Positions 1-13,100 of a DNA stretch of 64,000 nucleotides are shown piece after piece. The stretch is from positions 18,879,537-18,943,536 of the forward strand of contig CP093829.1 of assembly GCA_033063855.1 (NCBI GenBank), read 5' to 3'. This DNA comes from Smittia aterrima. Its lineage: Eukaryota > Arthropoda > Insecta > Diptera > Chironomidae. Below the pieces are notes generated by a model. It made no database searches. It was not told where the DNA came from and was given only the letters and a program-made list of their open reading frames with translations. Numbering within the stretch: position 1 is the first letter of the stretch; the number at the start of each line of letters is the position of its first letter. A program made the position numbers and the translations under genes.

Positions 1-3000
1 TTTTTTGCTTCCTCGAGATTTCCTCATTGTTCGGCACCATCCGACTGATTGTGTCTGAGCCAAGGCAAGCTGAGGAGAGAGCTGCTGAAATGTAGGTGAA
101 AATCATATTTCATTCCAGTAATTTCTCACGGACATTGTTAAAACTTTTTTCGCTCTTATTAAAATGTAATTTTCTTACGAACGATATCCTGTTTCCATTC
201 TATTTGAAGATCACGATGAGAACACCAAAAGGTTGTCTTTACGCTTCACGGTGTTTATTAAATTAATAATCCTCCAGCAGAGCTCTGAGCTTTCAGCAGA
301 CATAAAACGTGAGGCTTGTTATCCGTTGCTTGGGAGACAGTGGAGATGGCGAAGGTTATAAATTATTACGATGATCCTTTTGTCTTACATCACGCAATAT
401 AACTTTTTATGAGAACGAAATTATTATTCTTTTATGAAGCGTTCGTCACTCTGATTCTGCATTGTTCACTTTTTTTCTCTCTCTCTTTCATTTGTTTGAA
501 TAATTACAAGCAGGGACCTCTATAAAAATGCGCTGAAAGTGTACAAGATAATTGAAGAAGCTTCTTCTTTCGTGAGAGCTATTAAACTTGAATACTACTT
601 AGCTGCCTCCCGCGCCGAACTCCACTGAAAGGTTTAACGAGGTGGCGTGTCTTGGTGTGAAAAGATTTTCTTTTCAAAGCTTCTTTTCTTCGAATAATTT
701 TTCATTGAAAAGATTTAATCAATAATCCAATTAAAATTGTTAATCAGTAATTAATTCAATCAGAGAGGAGCAAGACAAACCAAAGAATGGTTTTTCCAAA
801 ATTCAATAAGATCCGTTCAACTTCTTCATCCTCTTCAAGCTCAGCGTTGCTTGAAAATCTTGACATGAATCTGAAGAAGAATTGATGAGTTGTTTGCAGA
901 ACGTGAAAGAGAAAAATTAATGACGATGCCGTAAAGAAAATCGATTATGATCGTAGTGATATATTGTAAGCTATTCTAGATTAATTCGAGCTCTCTCAAC
1001 CATAAAAATTAGTCGTCATTTGTTAGGAGAAGCGAAGGGAAGGCAACAAAAACAGAGGAAGACGATGAAATGTATGACAAGTGGCAAGCTCAGTAATGAA
1101 ACTAATAAAAACTTTCGCATGAATGTGTTCATTGTGTGTCCGCCCATTTTCTGAGAGAAGCCAACTAAGCGACAGTCGAGACGATAATTAGTTATAGCCT
1201 AGCTTCGCCAACACATCAAACAACTCGGCCATTACATTTTGACGACTTTTGTAAGCGGATTGTTCTCATTTCTCGGAAGATATTAAGAAGGATATTTATT
1301 TATTCGAGGCTTGTACATTTGAAGAGATTTTAAATGTTTCTGCTCGACCTTTCTCTGAACTTTTGTCCTTTCTCGTGCTCGAACTTAAACTCACAGCCCC
1401 GAACGAGAAAGGATTTGAAATGAAATGAAACGACGAAATATTCCGGATAATTCTCTTTTAATGACAAGAATGACTAAATAAAGTTTATTTATTAAAGATT
1501 TTGAAAGAAACTCAAATTCAAATTCTTGCTTTCCCACAGAAAATATTTTTGCGATTCGGAATTTCTGTCTTAAATAGCAGACGAGCAACTAACGGAAAAG
1601 TCTTTTGTGATTTTTTCACACAAAGTGTTTTTATTCTTCTTAAAGATTTTCTTCTGAGAAAATGCTGTGGGACGAAAGAAGAAAAGTATTTGCGACAAAG
1701 GCGAAACGACTGAGAAAGACAAAAGTGCTTTGGGATGAGTTGAGCAGTGATATCAGATTTTATTTGATTAATTTTGAAGCTTTTGAGGGAAACTTTCTTG
1801 GAAGAGCTTTCAAAGCTCTTACGTAACAATCGAATGATTCTTTCTCTTCTGTTTATGTCTTCCAATGTTTAGCTGCTAGTTTCGAAAGAGGGAGAGGGAA
1901 CTTATGTTTATTTTAAGATTCAAACCGTTTTGAAATGAGAGTTTCATTAACAAAACAAGACGTTTTCCGTCTGAGAGAGAAGAATAAAAATAAACGAAAA
2001 GGAATAACAAGCGAAATTGTTTTCCTTTTTTCTCATGCGTTGTGTACTCTTCTGATCCAGCGCTTCTTATTAAGCAAACATTCGCTCGCAAATTAGAAGC
2101 TAAAATTGATATGAGACTCGACGTGAGATAAACGGAATTCTGAGGAAAATAATGAAATTGATATGACTTAATCTAATTCAATCTTCAGAAGAGAAACCTT
2201 TCACACTGAGTGAACGTGTTGACGAAGAGTAATTAGTCAAACGTTAAAAAGATCTTTCCCTCACTTGAAGCACAGACTTTTCACTTTGAGCTTCATCTCA
2301 AGAGATTAAATTACTGTCAATTCAATTAACTCGATTCATTCAGAAAGTTAACTTCTTATTTCTGCTTTTTTATCGTAATCTGTAACTCACTGGGATCTTC
2401 TTCATTGCAGAAAAGTTATCATTCGACATATCAACACAACATAAATTGAAACTTTTCCGTTTAGCCTGAAAAAGTTTTCACTCGATCCATTAAGCAATGT
2501 CTGCTCATTTTCGAGTCTCGAAGGAAGAATTTAATTTATTTTTCAGCTTTTCATGTGAGTCTCTGGTGCAGGGAAATTGCTTCCCTTTGTTAATCAATCC
2601 ATGACATTAAACTGAGTGGAACTGTTTCTGATTGTAGTTTCAAAGGATTTATATTCTTAATTGAACTAAGATCTGATAAACCAAATTGAGCCGAAAGGTC
2701 TGCGCTCTAATGGAATTCCGATGAATTGTGGCCTTAGGCATTAAAGCTTCATTCGAAATGGACGTCGATAAAGTCGAGAATCTCGTTCATTTCATTCGGC
2801 ATTTCAAGTTTACGGACTGCTCGTTTTTCCTCTCGTAACCATGAACTGACGCTTTAAAAACATTTTATGTTGCGGATAAGCCAATCTCGACGTCAATTGC
2901 TTCGTGCACATTGAAATACTTTTTGGTTTCAAACTGAAAAGAAAGTTGCGAATCCTAATTTTCGCCATTCAAATGCTGAGCAAACGGCAGACGGTGACTG

Positions 3001-6000
3001 AGGGTTGATTGAAAATTAAGTTAGCGAGAAAGTTTAAATTATTTCACCTTCTGAGAAAATTCTTGCTTTCATTCAACGTAATTTTCATCCTCCAGCTGTG
3101 CAATTTGATTAAAATTGATTCAAAACGCAATGACCTGATTCTACTATCAATAAAAACGAAATCAATTCCCAATTTGGTTTTGACGAAGTTCCACGAATCT
3201 TCTGTCGACTTACGAGCTTAATTTTACCTTTGAAGAATTTTGATCATTGGAATTTAGAATCCACATTTTGCAATTACGAAATCAGCTGCTGCGGTAGTTT
3301 TGCCAATTGCAACTTTCGTGTTGAGCAAACCCATTACATTTGTGTCGATTAATTAAATCGAGTATTGCTATTTCTCTCGGGGGTGATGGCTTGATGGGTT
3401 TAAATTGCAATGCAAATATCAAATTGAATTTGCTGAATACGACGGTAATGGGGTTTGTAATAAATAGTCACTAACGAGGTCCGTCTAAATGTGTATTGTG
3501 TCGGAGTAATTGAGAATTGTGAGTTGCGGGAGGCGGGCACGTAAATTAAATGTTTTAATTAATCCAAATAACGAGTGTCAAAATATATGAGATCCAATGA
3601 CTTTAATTTACTGCTAACTTCGAAGGAACGTGATAATGGCCCTTAATTAACTCTAATGACATGAGAATTTCCGGCGTCGTAAAGTGTGCGAAATATTTGT
3701 GGGAAGTAAAGAGAAGAATGCGGTTAATTAAGTGCTTTCCATTAAAATTTAATCCTTAGATTCGACAGTGGTTTCATTCCAAGCCTTCAATTATTTAGGA
3801 AAAGAAGTGTTCAACCGCCTACTAGCTCAGCAGAACCGAAGTTTCAGGCGTGTCATCTCGTTATGCTGCTGATTAGGAAAATAATCTTCCTCATCATCGC
3901 ATCTCTTCATGCTTCTGAATGACTCTAATTATTTCAAGATGAGAGTCCTTTTATGCGAAGAAGGAAGTTCCTTTTGTGAGAACGAGTCAACCTTTTGAGA
4001 GTTTCTCTGATGAAAATCCCTTTCGTTATCAATCTGCTGCATCTCATCTCTTCCTATTCTGGACACTCGTCCGCAGTTTCATCCGAAATTGTTTCCTGAA
4101 AGTGAAACAAACAAACTCTTCTTCTTTCTTTTATATCCATTTATTTTCTTCATATATTTACATTTTTCTCTATGCGTTAGCACTCATTTCATACGTGGAT
4201 TCACTGTCCTCTCGTGTGTGTAGAAGACAGTGGTGGATTTAACCGTAAGTTCATAAATATTCACTTTTCATAAAATTCCTAAATAAAGTTAATGTAAAAA
4301 ATGTCCTTAACGTCTAGTCTTAGGTTTCGATTTTTTGAGTTTTATATCTTCATCATCATCCTTTCTTTTCCTTCTTTTTCATATTTCTTATAAAACGAGA
4401 ATCGTTAACAACTCATAAAGTTCATGAAGAATTCGACATCGCACGACATCAAAATAAAACAAGAACTCATAAAACTTAAATTCGATTGAGACTTGAGAGA
4501 AACTTTATCGTTAAGTTTATTTGTTTGTCTGTGCTCTAATTTATTGGTGCAAAAATAATGCTGCTTCACTGAGATTCATAAAACTTTTATTAAACTTTCT
4601 TTTATAGCCGTTTTGAATTGGTATTTGAATGAGAATGTTTCGCTCACGAAAAAGGAAATTAGGATCGCGCGTAAGGTTAATTGCTTTCATGATACTTTCA
4701 TTTCATTGAAATCTCTTTCCATTTCTCCTCCTACTTTCGTGAAGGAGTTGCTCTTCTGACTTGTGTCACCTCATAAACAAATAGATGAAGGAAATAATGA
4801 ACGAGAAAGACGGGAGCACATTTGATCCTATTAAGTTGAAAAAATAACGAGATAAAATCGCTTTTCCGCCTTCAATTTTCCTGCTTACACGAGACTTTTC
4901 TGTTCCTTCCGCTTTTCCCACGAATGCGAGTGAACGAGAAAGAGAAAAAAAATCTCTTCGTAAGAGAAAAGCTAATGTTGGCAGCACAGAAAGATAATTT
5001 CAACCGGAAAAACGAGAATGGAGCGAAAAGTTTACAAGTTTATCTGCAGCCTTTGATCATTATGAATCACGTCAAATGGAAATTTTAATGGGCGCGTCTT
5101 AAGCTTTTAAAGCAGCAGCAAACTTAGGGAAGAGATCTTTTAATGGACTTTTCATGAAGCTGCTCAACAATCTCAGAGCTATTGAGAGTAAACCGGGTAA
5201 TTTTCGAAATGTAATTCGACGAATTGTCTCGAATCGCATTACAACGTTTGACAACAGATAAACGAGAATGAAACTCAACAGGAACGGCACAAAAGTCTTT
5301 GATTATAATTGACTCATCAGCGTAGGATTTTGTGTGTGTGTGTTTGAGTGACTGAGTAGAGAGATGTTATATGACAGAATTGTGTTCCTTTACATCACAG
5401 CACTCGTTTGTCCGTGAGCTGATGTCATTGAAATTGTTGCATAAGCATGAGTTAACACTACTGAGTTAAGAAGTCTTGTTCTTCTTCTTTTCATTTTTTG
5501 ATCATGCAGAGGAGGAGAGATTAATTAATTAAATGAAATTCGTAAAAATCCTAACGTTACCATTAATTACAATATGAATTAATAAATACGATGGAACGAA
5601 AATTACAGTCTTTGGATATATTTTCTCATTTTCATATTACTAATCAATAACATTAATTATCCTTTTCCTTCTTTCGGGAGCTGTTCCTTTCGTCTTCTAT
5701 TATGTCATAAAAAATTAGTTTAATTATTAAGAGCTTGTTGTGTGTGAGTGTGATTGACGTTTTTGTCGACAATGCTTCACGCGAATCGCTTAGGTCATTC
5801 ATTAAGTTACTTCAACTAATGCTTTTCCTTCTTCTTCTGTTGTGGGGTTAAAATAATTCTTACAATCAGTGAATACGCGCCTAGAACTTTCAATCTAATC
5901 TTATGAGTGAGTTGACAATTTTATGCGACTTTAGCTTCACCGTAGAAAAAAACTTTTCTTTTTCATGACTAAAAATTTGATTTACGGATTTTCTCAATTA

Positions 6001-7002
6001 TCAATTTGTAAATTTTCACTAGTCGTCTTCAATTTAAGTTTTTTCTTCGAGTTTAACATTAAAAGTTGAATTTAAGTTTATTTTAGGGCTTTTTACTTCT
6101 ACTCTTTCAAGTTGAGTATTCATTCTTTTGTAATTTCGTAATTGATTGAGTTCAATTCGTCTGCAATTCTCCATTAGCTTCAATCGCATTCAGCTCAAGT
6201 GATTTTCGCTAAAGCTCGTTACTTTAGATCGAAGGAAAATCTCTAACAACAACAATATAGTTTCATTTCCATTGCTTTCACTTCATCAATGTAAATCGTT
6301 CAATGGAAAATTGCAGCAATTTGAAACATCGTTTCGTAATCTGTTGAGTAATTAATTGGAGCAGTAATTAGCATAATTAAAAGTCGTGTCTTTTCTTCCT
6401 TTTGCTCATCTTTCCTCACTTTAACTTACAGTAAAATAAATATCCTGAACTCGTCTCGCTCGATTGAGACGCTGGCGAGAACGAGAAGGAGAAGAAGAAT
6501 TCTTGAGGAGAAGTAAGGAGTCACTAATTACAACTAATTAATTAAATTTGAAAACACCTTCATCTATCGCGTACTTCCTTCTTCTTTCTTATATAGAATA
6601 ATATCTCCTTACAGTCGATGATAATTTGAGAAATTAAGAAATTACGAGCGCATAAAAGAAACGTAAAAACTTTCTTTTCACTTCTTTGCACAACTTTTAA
6701 GTTGAAAGTTTTTTTATTATTAGTTTTTTTTGGTATCAGCTTTCCATGTTTTCATGAACTTTTCCTTCTCCTGCTTCTCTCTCTTTCGAGCGAAATACTT
6801 TAAAACTTTTGTGGCGTCGACGAAGAAGCTTTCGCTTCCTCACATGGAAAGAAGGATCGAGCGGAAGAATTATTTTCGATTAGGTTGATTCATTTTCCCA
6901 TGAAACATGTTTTTCGTTCTCATTTAAGTTAAAGTTGCAAGAGATGATTTTCAACTCGCAGTCAGTTGGATTGATATAAAAGCTTCTTCACTTGACTGTG
7001 AT
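1..7002. other. CadN 3' UTR and flanking DNA without recognisable genes
   Basis: The part next to 7002 must include the CadN 3' UTR, perhaps ending near 6690 or 6050 if the AATAAA signals are used. The rest has only short open frames with no recognisable motif on either strand. A cluster of TTAATTAA words lies at 3349-3731 (see finding). A short TG run is at 5331-5343. Confidence 0.7.
6713..6718 (-). terminator. Candidate polyadenylation signal AATAAA for CadN
   Basis: This is the first AATAAA on the minus strand after the stop codon, about 285 nt downstream. A second lies at 6077-6082. In AT-rich DNA the hexamer is common by chance, so the true 3' end is not settled. Confidence 0.3.
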
Positions 7003-7121
7003 TTAATTTAAATCATCGAGATCTGTGTGCTCACGTTCAGGTCCATACATGTTGGCGAGCTTGTCGAAACGAGGTCCCCAAGCGTTCAAATATTCGTATT
7101 CATGGGTTTCATCGTCAGTGC
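7003..7121 (-). CDS. CadN: CadN exon e21: C-terminal end with stop codon
   Basis: The exon has 119 coding nt, acceptor TAAATCCAG and stop TAA at 7003-7005. The frame reads GTDDETHEYEYLNAWGPRFD, then KLANMYGPEREHTDLDDLN. The LNxWGPRFxKLAxMYG motif is the second conserved beta-catenin contact. The acidic end EHTDLDDLN closes the protein about 13 residues after MYGPE. Confidence 0.96.
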
Positions 7122-10100
7122 CTGGATTTAACGAGAAAGAAGACAAGGGTTTCATATATCTCGTGGACTTACTTCGTTTCGCGAATTAGCATAAATGCAG
7201 TGAAAGCAATTTCGAAGAACTCACCTGATTGCAGAGAGCTTAACGAACCCGCCGTGCTACCGCCTCCCTCGTATGCGTAATTTCCTGAAATAAATTTCAT
7301 TTAATAATTACTCTCAAAGCTTTGAAAGCTAATACTTACGTAAGTCATCAAATGGTGGAGCGTTCGGGTCGCTGTCAGCTCGCTTTTTATGTTCATCGAT
7401 GAACATTCCAACGTTTGGCTCACCCGCACCCATTGTCATCACAGGATCTGTCGAGAGCAGTAAATTACCCGTAATTAATAATTAATTTTTCACAGTCATC
7501 AACCGTTAATCGTCAGTGGCCGTTAAAAGTTTATATTGATGGGCTTTGATAATGCTCCATCATCAGTCATCCGACAAATGATTCTCATAGCAAGTGTGGC
7601 AGCTATCGATAAAAGTTTAATTGAATTCAAATGACGAACGATAAATTATAAAATTTCAATCATGGTCTCGATGGTTTCCATGGCAGAAGACGCGTATTCA
7701 AATTGATTATTGAATGTCAATCTGTGCTGTGGATAAATGGACACAATGCGATGAACTATCTAATTTGGCAATCGAAACCTTCCCCGTGACATGTGAATCA
7801 AAAGACTGCATCTCCCGCTCGTGTTAATATTATTCCCAATCGATGTCAAACAGTTCAATAAATTTTACAACGGCGAACGGGAAAATTGTCACGAACATTC
7901 CCCAGTTGTCGTCAATTTGCTTAAATTACCATGAGAGTTGTAATAAAAGCACTTAATATGACGACGACGATTGGCGAAATGTGTGCGCGTGCAATTTAAA
8001 ATTAATATTAATGTGTGTCATCATTGGTTCGACTCCCTCGGAAGCATCCAGAATGTTGCCCTTCTCTTCTCGAAATGGCCTCATAAAAATTTCTCGCATT
8101 TAAATAAATTCAAATTGAAAATTTTATGCGAACGAATATAATTTGGAGTAAAAAATGGTTCTCGCAACCTTCACGCCATCGTCCGCATCGCGTCTCACAC
8201 TCGACGGTCGAAATAAAACGAGCACAGCCCTCCCCCTGACAAAAAGCCACAATTTATTGCCGATTTCATTAAATCACGGCAACCAAAGCCGCGAGGATTT
8301 GAAGATTCCTCTTTCGACGTTCTGATATAAAAATCCTTAGATTACGGCGATTGTTGTTAGACACTTACACATTATCGGAGGCATTTTGCACTGCGTCAAC
8401 TCCGGCATGGGGCCACCGATGGGTATTTGAAGTGGCGTGATGTCGAAAGCTGTCATATCATCTTCGCCGCCACCTTCATCGTCATAGTTGATGATATTCT
8501 CACGCACATCATCGTCCGGTCCAGGATATTTAATGTGTGACTCTCGTCGCCTGCTGTACACGACAAACACCAGGACCAGTACTGCAATAAATTATTAAAA
8601 ACGAGAGGAAGAGAAAGAAGAAAATGTTATCAAGTTTTAATCGATGAATGAAAGCGTCGTTAAATTAGATTTTCATTCTCTCTCAATAATCTTTATAACG
8701 AATGCTTATGTAGGCTTCGTACATCGACATCGAAGGTAAATGGCTTTTCAATTGCCCTCACTCCTCCTTATGTTTCACTTTTTTATGCGATCATCCTCCT
8801 CGAGCAAAATGCTCCAACAGGAAAATGTGAAAAAATTGTCAGAGCGTGCTTATCACTTCTAATCTAAAATGGATTACATCCAATTTATTGTGAACAAAAA
8901 GAACAAAACGATGCGATTTATTCGTGAAAAATGATGATGAAATATGTAATTTGATGATTCTTTTTGCAGCTTCACAACTGATGTAATCGAAATTCGTGTT
9001 AACTCAGTCGTTACAAGCTTTCTTCAGTTTGTAAATTTGCTTTGCTGATTAAATTATATCCGAAGGCTTTCTCAGAACAACTAAACGAACTGAGATCTCA
9101 TGCAAAGTAATTTAACAAAACGATGAGTCATTGAGTTGTTGCTGCAGAGCATTCAACTACAATCTGCTTCCTTAACGCTCATTAAGAGGAAATTAAACAA
9201 AGCCGAGAAGAAATGGAGGTGAACTTACGTAATGGCATTGCTAAACAATATAAACAGATATACTTACAAATGAGTGTGCTGGCACAAGCAATTAACGTTA
9301 TTATAAAAGTAAACGATGGCACAAGGATAAAGGAAGCTGATAATTCGAGCTCGCAATGCAGTCCAGAGAATCCCAATGGACAAAGACACTCGTATTTTCG
9401 TGGAGGATGGTGATCTCGACATCGTCCGCCATTTTGACAAGGATGGAAAAGACATTCGTTCTCATTAACGCATCCTTGCTCGGATCTCTTCAAGCCAGCT
9501 GGACATCTGTGCTCATCGAAGTGGTTGAAGGAAGAAGCGGCAACGTGAGCATGTGCCAATAAAGTTTGCGATGTTTTCGTTTGTCCCAACAAATAATAAT
9601 GGATTTTTATCACGTTTACATAAATAATGAGAATGAAAAAAAAAACGAAGAGTTAACATTTGGCTTTTGACTACGTACTTACCAAGCACTGAGTAATGGA
9701 AATTGAGATCTCGTTAAGTAAACAAGAACATTCAATCTAAATTGAAGCGGCTCTTTTAGGGGTGTCTAAGACAAGAAATGCTATCGGGATGATCATTATT
9801 ACACCCAATTTAACATTAAATGGATCATTAATGTATTGAGACGAATACACATAATAAATCGACCTTTCGATGTGCGTGCCTTGCTTAGGCTTTTCTTGCT
9901 TCGCCTCGCCTCGACTCTCTCGAGCAGATTTCGCAAGATGCCGTGCAAGACACGAACGATGGAAAAAATACGATGATTATATTATCCGAAAATGGAATGT
10001 TTCGGGGAAACAGACTACGAGTATTGTGTGGGTGGGTTTATTTAAGGGGGAAGAAGACGACGACTCGATGGCATCGAAAATAGTGCGAGATGAGAAGAAG

Positions 10101-13100
10101 AAGAGAACAAATGGAGAAGAGTTTTGGAAAATTCATGCTTTGGTGAATATTTATCGGAAACAATAATCTACATTCGAGTCTACGGCTCATGCAGAATTGC
10201 GGGAAACGCTCTTAGCTGCCTGATAATAAATTCCAATAGACTACGAGGCATTAAAAACTAACTCATGCAGCAACAAACCAAACAAAACTACAAATGGCCT
10301 TTAGCATCATCAAACCAGAGCAGAGAGAGAGAGCTTTCAAGGAAATGGTGTAAACTGCATAAATATTTGCACTAGCGATTATAAATTCGCACAAGACTAA
10401 ACATAAACAACGATCAACTAGGTCTAAACATGCACGGAGAATGGACATCGATTTGCATTCAAGCATAATGTTTTCGCAAATTCTCGTCCCGGAAAATTAA
10501 TAATCCTCCGTTCGCTTCATTGGAGAAGCTTTTTATTTGCAGTTTGATTCATGTTTTTTTAACAAGCGACGTCGTTAATGTTTTCGTTAAGCTTAATGCA
10601 GACACTGCAAAACCAGGTTTTTTTTTGTGTAATTGGTTTTTGCAATGTGAGGAGGATGAGAGAGTGAAAAGCATCGTCGGAAAGCTTTTTTTATAAGCTT
10701 TGCTCAAATTTCCAATAGAAAATACAACTCAGCACTGAAGCGAGTTTTTCGCTCTCGCTGAAAACTAATGCGACGCTTGAGAGAGAATTTTCTAATTAAT
10801 TCAATTTGCAAGTTGAAGGAACCAAAAAAAATAACAGAAAAGGTTAATTCGGAATGAATGCTCACTTAGTATGATTAAAAGGCAGACGAGAATAGCGGCC
10901 AAAGCTCCCATACTGAACTTGAGGACTTGACCTTCCTGTATGAGTTCGCAGTTTTCACCCCAATAGCCATCCGGACAAACGCAACGATATCTTAGGCGTG
11001 GCTCCTGATTGATGCAGGTACCGCCATTAAGACAAGGCAGATCCAGACATTCGTTGCGGTCCATGCAGCCTTTGTTATCAGGAGACGTCACTTGACCTTC
11101 GCCACAACTGCATCACGCCCAGTTTTCATTCGAAGGTTGATTAGTTCGTTTGGATAAAATTTTCAGCGTTAATTATTTTTAATTAAAATGCAAATTTTAT
11201 GTGTTTAAACTGAACGAAACATAAAACTTCTCGTCGTCGTCGACACGAGGTGAAAAACATTCAGCATAAATTGTATAATTAATGTTCTTTCTCCCCGCTC
11301 ATACGAATTCGGCAACAATTTCTGCTCATGTTAAATAAACATGTTGTGTTTTAGTTTTAGTTCGTTTCTGTTCAGCCTCACACACAAAGAATTAGTTAGT
11401 TTGCAATGTTGTTATGAATGATGAATGCAGTTTCAGCGTCGAATGTTTGTTATGTTGTTTCTTAGTAAAGAGAGATAGAGTATCACACAATAACGAAAGC
11501 TTCAATCAAGTTAATCAGATATAGAGTCAAAGCATAGGTTGAAGGGGATAGTTAAGGGAGAACTACAATCGTCAAAACAAATATAAACTTCACTCTCGCC
11601 AGTAACTGCAAAGCTAAGAGACATGATCTCTTTGCTTTTAAGTATTTTAGTTCCAAACAAAAATTCCAAAAGTCTTCAGCATTCAAAGAGAACTTTTCTT
11701 TCACATCTTTGAATGGAGAAGCGTTTTGTTCAATGAAAACTATCACAACAGAAAATATCTCAGCTTCCAAAAGATGAAGTTTGTCATAAGGAAAACATAA
11801 TCAATAGATGGGAAGGATGAACGAGAGAGGGAATAGATATTCTGTCGATTGGGGGATAATGAATACTGACGGTAAACATAATTTATAAAGAAAAATGTTG
11901 TTGTTTGTCTTTCTCGACTCAGTGCTGGTGTGTTTGTTGTTTGAATTCTGATCATTTTGAAAATGTTTCATTGTGAATTTGTCGTCTCTTGTTAAGACGT
12001 GTTGACAAATGGGATCAGAGAAGTTTGTACTTAATCTTCACAGAAGTACTTACGTGCACTCGTACTCGTTCCATAAATCGATACACTCGAAAGGATCTGG
12101 GCAAATGACATTTGCACAAGGCTTGTTCGATGGACAGTTACGTTCCAAGTTTCTCGCCATTGTCTGTGGAAAAAAATAAAATGTTTAATTTAGACTGAAG
12201 TGTCTGATTGGATCTCTTGACGAGTTTTGAAAGCTTTTGTTTGTTTGTTTTAAACTGTAAGCTTTTCGTGAGTTGGGAGAACTTACCGCTTGTCCCCATT
12301 GAGTGCCATTCATAGCGGGTGGCAATGGCAAGTGTTTGCCTTCCAATCTACGTATTGTGGAGAGGGATGAAAAATAAAAAACGTAAAATGAAATGGTCAG
12401 ATAATAAAAAAAAATTTTGAAGAGGGTTTGACGTCGCGCGAAGCAACGGGAGACGACAACGTACCTGATATCATCAAGACAGCTTTTTTGATAGTCCGCA
12501 TAGACCTCAAACGTTCTAACTCCCGTGTATTCAGCTTTGCCTCCAGCATAGACACCCTCTTGTTTATCTACTAGTAACCATTGGTGTCCATCAAACAAGA
12601 ACGTTTCATTATATCGTCGTCCCTCGCCACCATCGAGCTCAAGAGTTGCTGCGGAGCCATGGCGATTAACACGTACAACGTGCCACTGACCGTCGTCAAC
12701 GGCAATAGCATTAAGCCAAATGTCTTTCTCCTCCGTTCGTAATGAGTTTAGGTTGTAACGGAAACGTAAACGAGCATCCTTAATTTCCAGAATTCCATAT
12801 TCGCGATTATGTTGATCGCTGACTCTGAAAAGCTCGCCGTGCTGCTCTCGAGTTCTAAATCTGAGTTGAATCGTTGTACTGAAGCGGTCTGGCTCGAAAC
12901 TAAGTGCGTATTTAACGTAACTTTGTTGCTTGAATGTTGTCGGAATTGTTGGGACATTACATGATGGTCCTGTCCATCCCGGACGACATTGACATCTCGC
13001 TTCCGAGAAACTGCCAACGCAATTTCCATGCTCCCAACATCTCGATGTCGATTCCGTTGAAGTACAAACATCATCGGTTTGTGGACAGCCTGCGGCGCTG

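Noticed and set aside
8023..8042. tRNA B-box-like string GGTTCGACTCC
   Set aside because: No matching A box, anticodon arm or acceptor stem around it; chance match.
9870..10166. 98-codon plus-strand open frame between e17a and e17b
   Set aside because: No known motif, no conserved-looking composition, and it lies inside a CadN intron; long chance frames are common in this window.
12185..12464. Extension of the e14 open frame to a stop at 12185
   Set aside because: The extension is read through the 117-nt intron, e15 and into the next intron; splicing restores the conserved laminin-G end and EGF-like segment.
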